Assembly (NCBI GenBank): GCA_035286745.1
Contig: DATECU010000324.1
Location: 1-6,764, forward strand
DNA: 6,764 bases
Origin: DATECU01 sp035286745
Lineage (GTDB): Bacteria > Acidobacteriota > Vicinamibacteria > Fen-336
Direction: 5' to 3'
Shown here: positions 1 to 6,216 of the stretch, in pieces
Numbering within the stretch: the stretch's first letter is position 1
How the letters are laid out: the number at the start of each line of letters is the position of its first letter
The notes under the pieces: model-generated
What the model was told of the DNA's origin: nothing
What the model saw: only the letters and a program-made list of their open reading frames with translations
Databases searched by the model: none
Made by a program: the position numbers and the translations under genes

Positions 1-237
1 GGGGACCTCGGGCGCGGCCCGCCGCACTGCAGCCTCGGCCTGAGCCGAGAGGTGTTCGCCCAGGGGGCAGGCGGGGGACGTCATGGTCATCGCCACCGAG
101 AGCCGGCCCGCCTCGGCCTCGATGCGGTAGACGAGGCCCAGGTCGACGATGTTGATGCCCAGCTCGGGGTCGATGACCTCTCTCAGCGCGTCGCGCACCC
201 GCGGCACCAGCGCTTCCTTGGGATCGGCTTCAGACAT
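1..237 (-). CDS. MIP18/DUF59-family iron-sulfur assembly factor, partial (C-terminus off left edge)
   Basis: The reverse strand from the ATG at 237 reads openly to the window edge and gives the first 79 residues. They carry the two family landmarks: DPELGINIVDLGLVYRIE at residues 23-40, and TMTSPACPLG at 51-60 with the conserved cysteine at residue 57. From family knowledge, these small (about 100-residue) cytosolic proteins, such as PaaD, SufT and the MIP18 domain, help in Fe-S cluster maturation of target proteins; the specific target cannot be told here. A GAGG ribosome-binding site lies 5 nt before the ATG. Only some 20-30 C-terminal residues should be missing if this is a stand-alone domain, but a fusion beyond the edge cannot be excluded. 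It is on the same strand as the exporter operon but 126 bp downstream of it, so it may be a separate unit. The family call is strong; the subfamily (SufT or PaaD) is open. Confidence 0.9.
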   Translation of the reverse strand, partial: MSEADPKEALVPRVRDALREVIDPELGINIVDLGLVYRIEAEAGRLSVAMTMTSPACPLGEHLSAQAEAAVRRAAPEVP

Positions 238-363
238 GGACACCTCGGGGCTCGCTCGCTCGCGACCCGGATCTCGGGAGACTGCGGGAGGGAGCCGGCC
301 GTGGCGCGTAGGATGCTACGCGGTCGCGACGCGGGTCAACTGGGGGAGCTGCTACGACTGCCG
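238..363 (-). promoter_or_regulatory. Leader/intergenic region upstream of the DUF59 gene, weak promoter candidate
   Basis: These 126 bp separate the stop codon of permease B from the DUF59 start. On the minus strand, TTGACC (339-334) is followed after 15 nt by TAGCAT (318-313), a poor sigma-70-like pair with spacing shorter than usual. The -10 candidate lies inside a small inverted repeat (305-322). Just before the ribosome-binding site there are three CTCG tetranucleotides (251-262 on the plus strand). The gap is long compared with those inside the exporter operon, which favours a separate promoter here, but the motif evidence is thin. Confidence 0.25.
305..322. terminator. Small hairpin after the exporter operon (possible weak terminator)
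   Basis: Arms CGCGTAG and CTACGCG form a perfect 7-bp stem around the 4-nt loop GATG. On the minus strand it begins 42 nt after the stop codon of the last permease. No T-run follows on that strand, so it does not meet the intrinsic-terminator pattern. It could slow polymerase, protect the 3' end, or be an operator over the weak DUF59 promoter. Confidence 0.3.
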
Positions 364-1596
364 CTACAGGGCCCGGATGGCGTCGACGGGCGTGAGCCGC
401 GAGGCCCGCAAGGCGGGATAGACGCCGGCGCCCAGCCCGATGGCGATCGCGAAGCCCGCGGCCAGCGCCAGGGCCCCGGGGGACACGCTCAAGCCATCCT
501 GGAAGGCCTGGCTGGCAAGCATGGTGATGCCAAAGCCCAGCGCGGTTCCGAGAAGACCGCCGACCAGTGAGAGCGACACCGACTCGATCAGGAACTGCCC
601 GAAGATAGCCCCGTCGCTGGCCCCGATGGACTTGCGCAGGCCGATCTCGTAGACCCGCTCGGAAATCGAGATCTGCATCACCGAGAAGATGCCGATGCCC
701 CCGACCAGGAGCGAGATGCCGGCGATGGAGGCCAGGACCACGGTCCAGTTGGAGAGCAGTTGGTCGACCTCCTTACGGATGCGCAGCATCTCTTCGCCAA
801 TGTTGTTCACCTTGAAGTCGCTGATGCCACGGTGCCCACGCCGCAGCAGGGCGGTGACCTCCTTTTCGCCGTCGGCCAGCCGCTCGAGATCCCCGACCTT
901 GAACGCGTACGCCTGCACGGCGTCGCTGCCCAGGAAGTGCTTCTGGAGCGTGGTGATGGGGAGGTAGACCTTCTGATTGTCCCGGCGCGTCGCCGGGTTG
1001 TTGACCTGGCGATTCCCCAGCGGCCTGAGCACACCCACGATCTGGAAGCGCACGCCGCGGATCAAGACCTCGCGGCCCACCGCCTCTTCGCTCCCAAAGA
1101 CGTCTTCCTTGAGGTCGTGGCCGATTACGCAGACCGGCGCTGTCGTCTCCACGTCGCGGTCCAGCAGGTAGCGGCCTACCTCGGCCTGCCGGCCGCGCAT
1201 CTCGCCGTAGGCGGGGGTGACGCCTTCGATGCTGAGCCGCAGCTCACGACCGTTGAGCCGGGCGATCTCGGAGAGCCCGGCCACCGGCGCTGCCGCGCTG
1301 ACCAGCTCTCGACCGCTCTCGATCAAGGTCAGGTCGGCCCTGCGCAGGCCGCGGGAGTAGCCGGCCTTCTTCTGTTCCAGTCGCTCCTTGGGTGTGTCCG
1401 CGGTCACAAACAGCACGCCGTCGAAGCCGAGGTCGGTGAGACCCTTCTGAACCGCCACCGCCGCGCCCCCAATCACGGACACCATCACCACCAAGGAGGT
1501 GGTGCCTAAGATGATGCCCACCAGGGTCAGGAACGAGCGCAGCTTGTGGCTGCGGATCTCGGTGAGCGAGGTGCGCACGGATTCCAGGACGTTCAT
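364..1596 (-). CDS. ABC transporter permease B, FtsX/MacB type (410 aa)
   Basis: Inner-membrane permease of the MacB/FtsX (type VII ABC) class. The visible order is: short cytosolic N-terminus, TM1 at about residues 22-46, a large periplasmic core domain at about 50-275, then TM2 (about 283-308), TM3 (about 329-357) and TM4 (about 375-396). After TM2 comes the cytosolic coupling segment SERVYEIGLRKSIGA (312-326), which in the family contacts the ATPase, and the protein ends in the typical RLTPVDAIRAL. There is no ATPase domain, unlike E. coli MacB. Its ATG overlaps the upstream permease stop by 4 bp (ATGA), and a GAGG sits 5 nt before the ATG inside the upstream reading frame, so translational coupling is likely. 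It is the last gene of the operon. It differs clearly from permease A, so a heterodimer is the simplest reading. Members of this class move lipoproteins, peptides, toxins or antibiotics, or act only mechanically; the substrate is not visible here. Confidence 0.93.
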   Translation of the reverse strand: MNVLESVRTSLTEIRSHKLRSFLTLVGIILGTTSLVVMVSVIGGAAVAVQKGLTDLGFDGVLFVTADTPKERLEQKKAGYSRGLRRADLTLIESGRELVSAAAPVAGLSEIARLNGRELRLSIEGVTPAYGEMRGRQAEVGRYLLDRDVETTAPVCVIGHDLKEDVFGSEEAVGREVLIRGVRFQIVGVLRPLGNRQVNNPATRRDNQKVYLPITTLQKHFLGSDAVQAYAFKVGDLERLADGEKEVTALLRRGHRGISDFKVNNIGEEMLRIRKEVDQLLSNWTVVLASIAGISLLVGGIGIFSVMQISISERVYEIGLRKSIGASDGAIFGQFLIESVSLSLVGGLLGTALGFGITMLASQAFQDGLSVSPGALALAAGFAIAIGLGAGVYPALRASRLTPVDAIRAL

Positions 1597-2843
1597 TCGT
1601 ACCTCAGCGCCTGGATGGGATTGAGCCGTGCCGCCTTGATGGCGGGGTAGAAGCCGAAGAAGATCCCCACCGCGACCGAGAAGCTGAGGCCCAGCAGCAC
1701 GATCCGAGGCGAGAGCACCACCGGCTGCTGGATCAGATCGGAGATGGCCTTGGTGAAGCCGGCTCCCAGAGCCACCCCCAGCAGGCCCCCCAGGATGGTC
1801 ACCACCACGCTCTCCACCAGGAACTGGGCCATGATGTTGAGTCCGGTGGCCCCCAGCGCCTTACGAGTGCCGACCTCGCGTACCCTCTCGTTGAAGGAGG
1901 CCAGCAGGATGTTCATGATCACGATGCCGCCCACCAGCAGCGAGATGGTGCCGCACACTAGAAAGGTGATGTCGTAGATGGCGCCTTGCTCCTCCATCTG
2001 CTTCATGCGCTCGGCGCGGTTGATGACCTCGAAATCCTGGACGCCGCCGTGGAGACGGCGGAGGATGGTCTCCACCTCCGCCGTGGACCGGTCCATCTCG
2101 GCGGCGCTCAGGGCCTGCACGTTGATGTAGGCCACCTTCTGGCCGGTGCGATCGCCGGAGAGCCGGTTCAGCATGGTGGTGACCGGCACGAAGACGAACC
2201 GGTTCATCCACTCCAGGGAGTTGTCGTTGGCGGAGTTCCAGAAGAACTCCTTGCGCTCCATGACTCCCACCACCGTGTAGGTGGATCCGCCGAGCGACAA
2301 GCTTCGGCCCAGAGCCGAGCCCCCGCCGAAGATCTCGTCCTTGCGGGTGGCGCCTAACACAACCACCTTGGCGCTGGCGGTCAGGTCTTCCTGGGTGATG
2401 AAGCGGCCCTCCACCGGGCGGAAGTCGTACATGGGTTGGTAGGCGGGGGTGGCGCCGGAGATCTCGAGGCTCTTCTCGAAACCCGGCGCTCTCACCAGCT
2501 CGCGGCGCTCCACCGTGGGCTCCACCAGTTCCAGCGTCCTGGCTTCGCGCGCCAGGACCATGGCGTCTTCGTAGGTGAGGCCCTTGGAGCTCTTCTGGGT
2601 CGCGCTCTCCCGGGCCTGCCGGGTGTCCAGGTTGCGGATGAACATCTTGCGGATGCCGCCGGTCTTGTCGAAGAACTCGGTCATCTGACGCTTGCCGCCG
2701 TCGATGAGGCCGAAGGTGGCGACCACCGAGGCCACACCCAGGACGATGCCCACGACCTGGAGCAGGCTCCGGGCGCGGTGGCTGCCGATGTCCACCACGC
2801 CGTCGACCACGGATTCCCACAACGATGCCAGGTGCTTCTTCAT
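1593..2843 (-). CDS. ABC transporter permease A, FtsX/MacB type (416 aa)
   Basis: Second FtsX/MacB-type permease with the same topology: TM1 at about residues 27-48, a periplasmic core at about 50-285, TM2 at about 291-315, TM3 at about 335-365 and TM4 at about 379-400. Family signatures are LLVGGIVIMNILLASFNERV (302-321), then REVGTRKALGA (322-332) at the cytosolic coupling region, and the C-terminal ARLNPIQALRYE. This copy is closer to the MacB consensus in the TM2/coupling region than permease B is. The start is the ATG at 2843, preceded by GAGGGGA (2857-2851) with a 7-nt gap; this ribosome-binding site overlaps the stop codon of the ATPase gene. The last codons (Leu-Arg-Tyr-Glu-stop) supply the ribosome-binding site and start codon of permease B. 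The periplasmic domain carries a Trp/Phe/Asn-rich stretch (FFWNSANDNSLEWMNRF, 200-216) of unknown meaning. Confidence 0.94.
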   Translation of the reverse strand: MKKHLASLWESVVDGVVDIGSHRARSLLQVVGIVLGVASVVATFGLIDGGKRQMTEFFDKTGGIRKMFIRNLDTRQARESATQKSSKGLTYEDAMVLAREARTLELVEPTVERRELVRAPGFEKSLEISGATPAYQPMYDFRPVEGRFITQEDLTASAKVVVLGATRKDEIFGGGSALGRSLSLGGSTYTVVGVMERKEFFWNSANDNSLEWMNRFVFVPVTTMLNRLSGDRTGQKVAYINVQALSAAEMDRSTAEVETILRRLHGGVQDFEVINRAERMKQMEEQGAIYDITFLVCGTISLLVGGIVIMNILLASFNERVREVGTRKALGATGLNIMAQFLVESVVVTILGGLLGVALGAGFTKAISDLIQQPVVLSPRIVLLGLSFSVAVGIFFGFYPAIKAARLNPIQALRYE

Positions 2844-2850
2844 GCGGTCG

Positions 2851-2857
2851 TCCCCTC
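2851..2857 (-). promoter_or_regulatory. Ribosome-binding site of permease A
   Basis: GAGGGGA read on the minus strand, 7 nt before the ATG at 2843. It overlaps the TGA of the ATPase gene (2858-2856). It fixes the permease A start and suggests coupled translation from the ATPase gene. Confidence 0.7.
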
Positions 2858-3602
2858 AGTTGACGACCCGGCCGTCGACGATCTCGATCACCCGCTCGCA
2901 TTGCTCGGCAATCCGGGGGTCGTGGGTGACGATCACGATGGTCTCCCCGCGGTCATGAAGCTCGTGGAAGATCTTCAAGATCTCGACCCCGGTCTTGCTG
3001 TCGAGGTTGCCGGTGGGTTCGTCGGCGAGAATGATGGAGGGGCCGTTCACCAACGCTCGGGCAATGGCCGCCCGCTGTCGCTGGCCCCCGGAGAGCTCCG
3101 AGGGCCGGTGTTTGGCGCGATCCGCCAGCCCCACCCGGGCCAGCGCCTCACGCGCCTTCTCTCGCCGATCCGAGCTGCCGAGGCCCGCGTAGAGCAGGGG
3201 CAGCTCGATGTTGCGCAGGAGCGAGGCCTTGGGCAGCAGGTTGAAGGTCTGGAAGACGAACCCGATCTTCCGGTTCCGGACCCCGGCCAGGGCGAAGCTG
3301 GACAGGGTGGACACGTCCTGGCCGTCAAGCACGTAGGTGCCCTCGCTAGGGGCGTCCAGGCAGCCCAGGATGTGCATGAGCGTCGACTTCCCCGAGCCCG
3401 AAGGGCCGATCACCGCCACCATCTGGCCCCGCTCGATCTCCAGATCGACGCCGGCCAGGGCGGTGACGGCCAGCTCGCCCGCGTCGTAGACCTTGGTCAC
3501 CCCGGTGAGGGAGAGCAGCGATCCGGCGCTGACGGCGGCGGCGGTCGGGAAGGTCTCGACCGCGCCCAAGGTCAGGACCAGGCCTGCGGTTTGGCTACTC
3601 AC
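2856..3602 (-). CDS. ABC transporter ATPase, MacB/LolD type (248 aa)
   Basis: Cytosolic nucleotide-binding subunit that would power the two permeases. All motifs are intact: Walker A GPSGSGKST (66-74), Q-loop glutamine 118 in FVFQTFNLLP, signature LSGGQRQR (170-177), Walker B IILADE (190-195) with catalytic Glu195, D-loop GNLDS (198-202) and switch His227. The SGKSTLMHILGCLDAPSEG stretch and the context are typical of the MacB/LolD group. The best start is a GTG at 3602 that overlaps the end of the adaptor gene by 8 bp. An AAGAAGGA lies upstream, but only 2 nt separate it from the GTG, closer than normal. This start leaves about 28 residues of hydrophobic, Ala/Thr-rich sequence ahead of the usual first strand (LLSLTGVTKVYD), which is unusual for the family; no ATG offers an alternative, and the next GTG (residue 35) would cut the first strand. 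Function is certain at class level; substrate is unknown. Confidence 0.95.
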   Translation of the reverse strand: MSSQTAGLVLTLGAVETFPTAAAVSAGSLLSLTGVTKVYDAGELAVTALAGVDLEIERGQMVAVIGPSGSGKSTLMHILGCLDAPSEGTYVLDGQDVSTLSSFALAGVRNRKIGFVFQTFNLLPKASLLRNIELPLLYAGLGSSDRREKAREALARVGLADRAKHRPSELSGGQRQRAAIARALVNGPSIILADEPTGNLDSKTGVEILKIFHELHDRGETIVIVTHDPRIAEQCERVIEIVDGRVVN

Positions 3603-4842
3603 GGTCCTTCTTCTCTTTCGGGCGGGTGGGGTCCTCGACCGCGACCTCGTCCCCAGCCTTTAGGCCCTTGGCGATCTCGATCCTCTCGAAGCTGGCGAGG
3701 CCGGTTTCCACCTCGCGAGCTTCGAACTTCTCCTTCCAGCGGTCCTTCTCCTCCAGCTTGGGCGCGACCGGCGCGTCGCTATTGCCGGATGCGAAGACGC
3801 TGCTGAGCAAGCCGCCTGAAGCGGTGGGCTTGGCGGCCGCTGCCCTCTTGACATAGACGATCTCCTTGTCCTCCTTCCGGAACAGCGCCTCCACCGGCAC
3901 CGTCAGCACCTTCTCGCGCCGTTCGCCCAGCACGTCGATGTTGGCGGTCATCCCGGTCCGGAGCTCGGCGCCCTGGCGATCCACCGCGATCTCCACCTCG
4001 AACACCTTGACCTTGTCCTCCAGGCGAGCCGCCGGGGCGATGCGCTTGATGACGCCCGCGAACTTGACCTTGGGATAGGCGTCCAGCGAGATCTTCACCG
4101 CCTGCTCCAGGTGGACCTTGCCGATGTCGACTTCGTTGATGCCGGCCTTGATGATCATGGTGCCCACGTCGGCCACCGTCACCAGCACGGTGCCGGCGTT
4201 GAAGGAGGACACGCCCGAGGTCACCGTGTCGCCTAACTCGACGTTGCGGCGGATCACCACGCCGTCCATGGGAGAGGTGACGTTCAGGTGCTGGGCGGTC
4301 GCCGCCCCCGCCATGGCGATGGGCACGCCGCTGTCCTGCACGATCTTGTACTTCTCGAGGGCCGCGTCGTGGCTGGCCTTCGCCGAACGGTAGCGCGTCT
4401 CCGTCTCCAGGTTGTCCTTCTGGGACAGGAGTCCCTGGGTGAGCAGGCTCTGGTTCCGCTCGAAGTTGGTCTTGGCGTCATTCAGCGCGATCTCGGCCTC
4501 GTGGACGGCGTTTTTCACCTGGGAGAGGTCGCGCGCCTGGTTGACGTCGGGCTCCACCCGGGCCAGCACCTGGCCGCGGCTGACCCGATCGCCCTCGCGG
4601 ACCAGAAGCTCCACCACCTTGCCCGAGAGCACCGACTTCACGTCGACCTTCACCTGGGGTTCGACCGAGCCCACCTCGGTGACGCGGACCTGCACGTCTG
4701 CGACCTCGGCCTTGGTGGTCTTGATCTTGGCCTTCTCGTCTTCGACCGGCGTCTTGGGCCGACCGGCCACCACGACCGCGAGGACCAGGACCACGGCCCC
4801 GCCGAGAAACCACCACTTCTTGGAACGCTTGCCCTTTGCCAT
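3595..4842 (-). CDS. Periplasmic adaptor (membrane fusion) protein, HlyD/MacA family (415 aa)
   Basis: Adaptor that would link the inner-membrane transporter to an outer-membrane TolC-type channel. Visible parts are: a positively charged N-terminus (MAKGKRSKKWW); one anchor helix at about residues 11-27 with no lipobox; a first half-lipoyl segment (57-98, with GKVVELLVREGDRVSRGQVL); a coiled-coil hairpin (about 100-172, charged and Gln/Lys-rich); a second half-lipoyl (about 186-222, with SPMDGVVIRRNVELGDTV); a beta-barrel (about 228-305, ending RTGMTANIDV); and a membrane-proximal domain (310-405). I chose the ATG at 4842 because AGGAG lies 4 nt upstream and the anchor follows at once. A GTG at 4935 in the same frame would add 31 residues with no clear ribosome-binding site. 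A low-complexity Ala/Ser/Gly/Lys insertion interrupts the last domain (about 333-375). It is the first gene of the operon and overlaps the ATPase gene by 8 bp. Confidence 0.94.
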   Translation of the reverse strand: MAKGKRSKKWWFLGGAVVLVLAVVVAGRPKTPVEDEKAKIKTTKAEVADVQVRVTEVGSVEPQVKVDVKSVLSGKVVELLVREGDRVSRGQVLARVEPDVNQARDLSQVKNAVHEAEIALNDAKTNFERNQSLLTQGLLSQKDNLETETRYRSAKASHDAALEKYKIVQDSGVPIAMAGAATAQHLNVTSPMDGVVIRRNVELGDTVTSGVSSFNAGTVLVTVADVGTMIIKAGINEVDIGKVHLEQAVKISLDAYPKVKFAGVIKRIAPAARLEDKVKVFEVEIAVDRQGAELRTGMTANIDVLGERREKVLTVPVEALFRKEDKEIVYVKRAAAAKPTASGGLLSSVFASGNSDAPVAPKLEEKDRWKEKFEAREVETGLASFERIEIAKGLKAGDEVAVEDPTRPKEKKDRE

Positions 4843-4846
4843 CGGT

Positions 4847-4854
4847 CTCCTCTT
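4847..4854 (-). promoter_or_regulatory. Ribosome-binding site that decides the adaptor start
   Basis: AAGAGGAG on the minus strand, with a 4-nt gap to the ATG at 4842. It is the best Shine-Dalgarno match in the divergent region and supports the 415-residue form over a longer GTG-initiated reading. Confidence 0.7.
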
Positions 4855-4885
4855 GCCGCGGGTCGCGGCGCTCGGTCGGCTGCCT

Positions 4886-4902
4886 AGCCCTAATAACGGG
4901 CT
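4886..4902. promoter_or_regulatory. Operator-like inverted repeat AGCCC-N7-GGGCT
   Basis: Perfect 5-bp arms flank the AT-rich centre TAATAAC. The repeat covers the only plausible -10 for the leftward operon and ends 44 nt upstream of the adaptor start. A GC-arm/AT-centre dyad over a promoter is what a repressor site often looks like, but 5-bp arms can occur by chance in such GC-rich DNA. Confidence 0.3.
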
Positions 4903-4945
4903 CCGCAAGCCCTGGGTTCCAAGGAATGCGGCCACGGCCGGTGCG

Positions 4946-4954
4946 TGCTATACG
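4946..4954 (+). promoter_or_regulatory. Extended -10-like element of the rightward gene
   Basis: TG-C-TATACG matches the TGn extension and four of six positions of the -10 hexamer; I see no good -35. Transcription would start near 4961 and give a leader of about 32 nt to the ATG at 4993. That would also exclude the upstream in-frame GTG at 4945 as the start. Confidence 0.3.
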
Positions 4955-4992
4955 TAGTGCCGCTTCATGGCGGCTATCGAAATCCACTTGGC

Positions 4993-6216
4993 ATGACGAG
5001 GCGCAGGCATCTCATGCTGGCGCCCAGCGGCGCCGCTTTCGGTGAGGTCCAACAGGGCCTGCGGGTGGCTCGGGATCTGGTTCGGCGTGGGGAGGACGTG
5101 GTCTTCTCCGCTCCCGCTGCGCTGGCCGTGCTCTTCGAAGGAGAGGCGGTCGCCTACCGCCCGAACGACGACGATCTGCTGAGCCTGCCCCAAGTGCTGC
5201 GGACCGCGGTTCAGGCCGATGGGCTGGCGAGCCTGACCTTGGTGGATCTGGCCTCGTCAGCTCTCACCTTCGATGCCCTGGGGATCGACATCGGCTTCGT
5301 GCAGGATCTGCCGATCCCGGTGCTGGCCCTCGATTTCTGGAACTTGGCCGAGGCGGGCCTGCGCTGGGACTTTGGGACCGACGCCTCGATGATCGCGTCC
5401 AACGTATTGAAGATCGAGCGGCGTCTGGTCCCGGTGCCGGTGGTGCGGCCTGACGGCACCAAGGGCGCCTTCAGGGCGCTGCCCGAGGCCATCGAGACGG
5501 CCCGGGATCGTGAGGCGGTCCGTGCCGAGCTGGGCTTGGGCGTGCAGGATCGGCTGGTTCTCTTCGCCCAGAGCCGCTGGCAAGACCCCGAGGTCCAGAA
5601 CTGGAAGCACCACGCCCGCATCGCGCGGGGCTTGCCGTCTCTGCTGTGCGCGCGGCTCGCGGAACTGGGGGAGCGGGTCCATCTGGCGCACGTGAGTCCG
5701 GTGGAGTTTGCGTCGCCTGGAGCGTTGGGCCCCCGCTGCCACTGGCTGCGCCAGCTTGCCCCGGCCCGCTTCCAGGAACTGCTGGCGGCGGCCGACGTGG
5801 TGCTGAGCTTCAACGCCACCGGGGTCTCCACGGTCGCCGCTGTCGCCGTCGGCGTCCCGGTCCTGCTGGGCGTCAATTCCCGGCGCGGCAAGACCGTCGA
5901 GGAGGTGGTGGCCATGCTCCCGGCGCCAGTTCCCGCCGCCCTCCGGGACTGGCTTTCCACGGTGGTGCCTCTCTATCCTTTTCTGCTTTGGCCGCTGGGG
6001 CTCTACGAGTTCCTGTCGCCGGTTCTCAGGGACAACCCGTACCTCGACGCCCTGTGCCGAGTCGAGATCCTCGATCACGACGCGTTCATGGCCGCCTGTC
6101 AAAGGTTGCTCTTCGATCCGGTGGCGCGCGAGAGCCTCCGATCTCGACAGCACGCCTACTGCCAGCGCGTGGCCGACTTGCCCTCGCCGGCCGACGTGTT
6201 CCTGGCGTACCTCTGA
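4993..6216 (+). CDS. GT-B-fold glycosyltransferase-like protein, family unassigned (407 aa)
   Basis: I do not recognise a named family; the fold call is from pattern. The N-terminus reads like the first strand-loop-helix of a GT-B enzyme (RHLMLAPSGAAFGEVQQG, 5-22, then a helix and the strand DVVFSAP). A second domain begins near 187 (DRLVLFAQSRW), and ADVVLSFNATGVSTVAAVAV (267-286) followed by GVPVLLGV resembles the nucleotide-sugar-binding loop-helix of UDP-glycosyltransferases and MurG-like proteins. The usual His/Gly-rich HGGxGT loop is replaced by SFNATGVST, so activity is not assured. A hydrophobic stretch WLSTVVPLYPFLLWPLGLYE (320-339) may touch the membrane. There is no signal peptide, so a cytosolic or membrane-peripheral location is likely. 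The ATG at 4993 gives the basic MTRRRH start but has no clear ribosome-binding site; an ATG at 5014 has a better-placed AGG but would shorten the first strand. It is divergent from the exporter operon. The uncharacterised DUF6365 group is one comparison to make. Confidence 0.6.
   Translation: MTRRRHLMLAPSGAAFGEVQQGLRVARDLVRRGEDVVFSAPAALAVLFEGEAVAYRPNDDDLLSLPQVLRTAVQADGLASLTLVDLASSALTFDALGIDIGFVQDLPIPVLALDFWNLAEAGLRWDFGTDASMIASNVLKIERRLVPVPVVRPDGTKGAFRALPEAIETARDREAVRAELGLGVQDRLVLFAQSRWQDPEVQNWKHHARIARGLPSLLCARLAELGERVHLAHVSPVEFASPGALGPRCHWLRQLAPARFQELLAAADVVLSFNATGVSTVAAVAVGVPVLLGVNSRRGKTVEEVVAMLPAPVPAALRDWLSTVVPLYPFLLWPLGLYEFLSPVLRDNPYLDALCRVEILDHDAFMAACQRLLFDPVARESLRSRQHAYCQRVADLPSPADVFLAYL

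Larger units (their letters stand above)
4843..4992. promoter_or_regulatory. Divergent promoter region between the exporter operon and the GT-B-like gene
   Basis: This 150-bp gap separates two genes that point away from each other, so it should hold promoters for both. Leftward, the only AT-rich spot is TTATTAG (minus strand, about 4896-4890), a possible -10 with no convincing -35. Rightward, TGCTATACG (4946-4954) resembles an extended -10 element. Two inverted repeats (4886-4902 and 4929-4940) could be operators. The leftward and rightward signals lie about 50 bp apart, so one regulator could control both directions. No promoter here is a strong consensus match. Confidence 0.5.

Noticed and set aside
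251..262. Three CTCG tetranucleotides as a phase-variation tract
   Set aside because: Only three copies, outside the coding frame, and of a composition expected by chance in GC-rich DNA.
760..1509. Plus-strand open frame (249 codons) within permease B
   Set aside because: Antisense shadow of a clear FtsX-type permease; composition typical of mirrored high-GC coding sequence.
1861..2901. Minus-strand open frame (346 codons) overlapping permease A in another frame
   Set aside because: Arg/Gly/His/Pro-rich out-of-frame reading of the permease; no family signature.
2436..3806. Long open frame on the plus strand (456 codons) opposite the end of the adaptor gene, the ATPase and the start of permease A
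   Set aside because: It crosses three well-supported genes on the other strand, has a His/Gly/Asp/Val-rich composition typical of antisense frames in high-GC DNA, and shows no recognisable domain.
4843..4935. Upstream extension of the adaptor protein from a GTG at 4935 (31 extra residues)
   Set aside because: No good ribosome-binding site at that GTG, and the extension would sit in the divergent promoter region. The ATG at 4842 has AGGAG and is followed directly by the membrane anchor.
4945..4992. Upstream extension of the GT-B-like protein from a GTG at 4945 (16 extra residues)
   Set aside because: No ribosome-binding site, and it overlaps the likely -10 element. The extra residues do not resemble the start of a GT-B domain.
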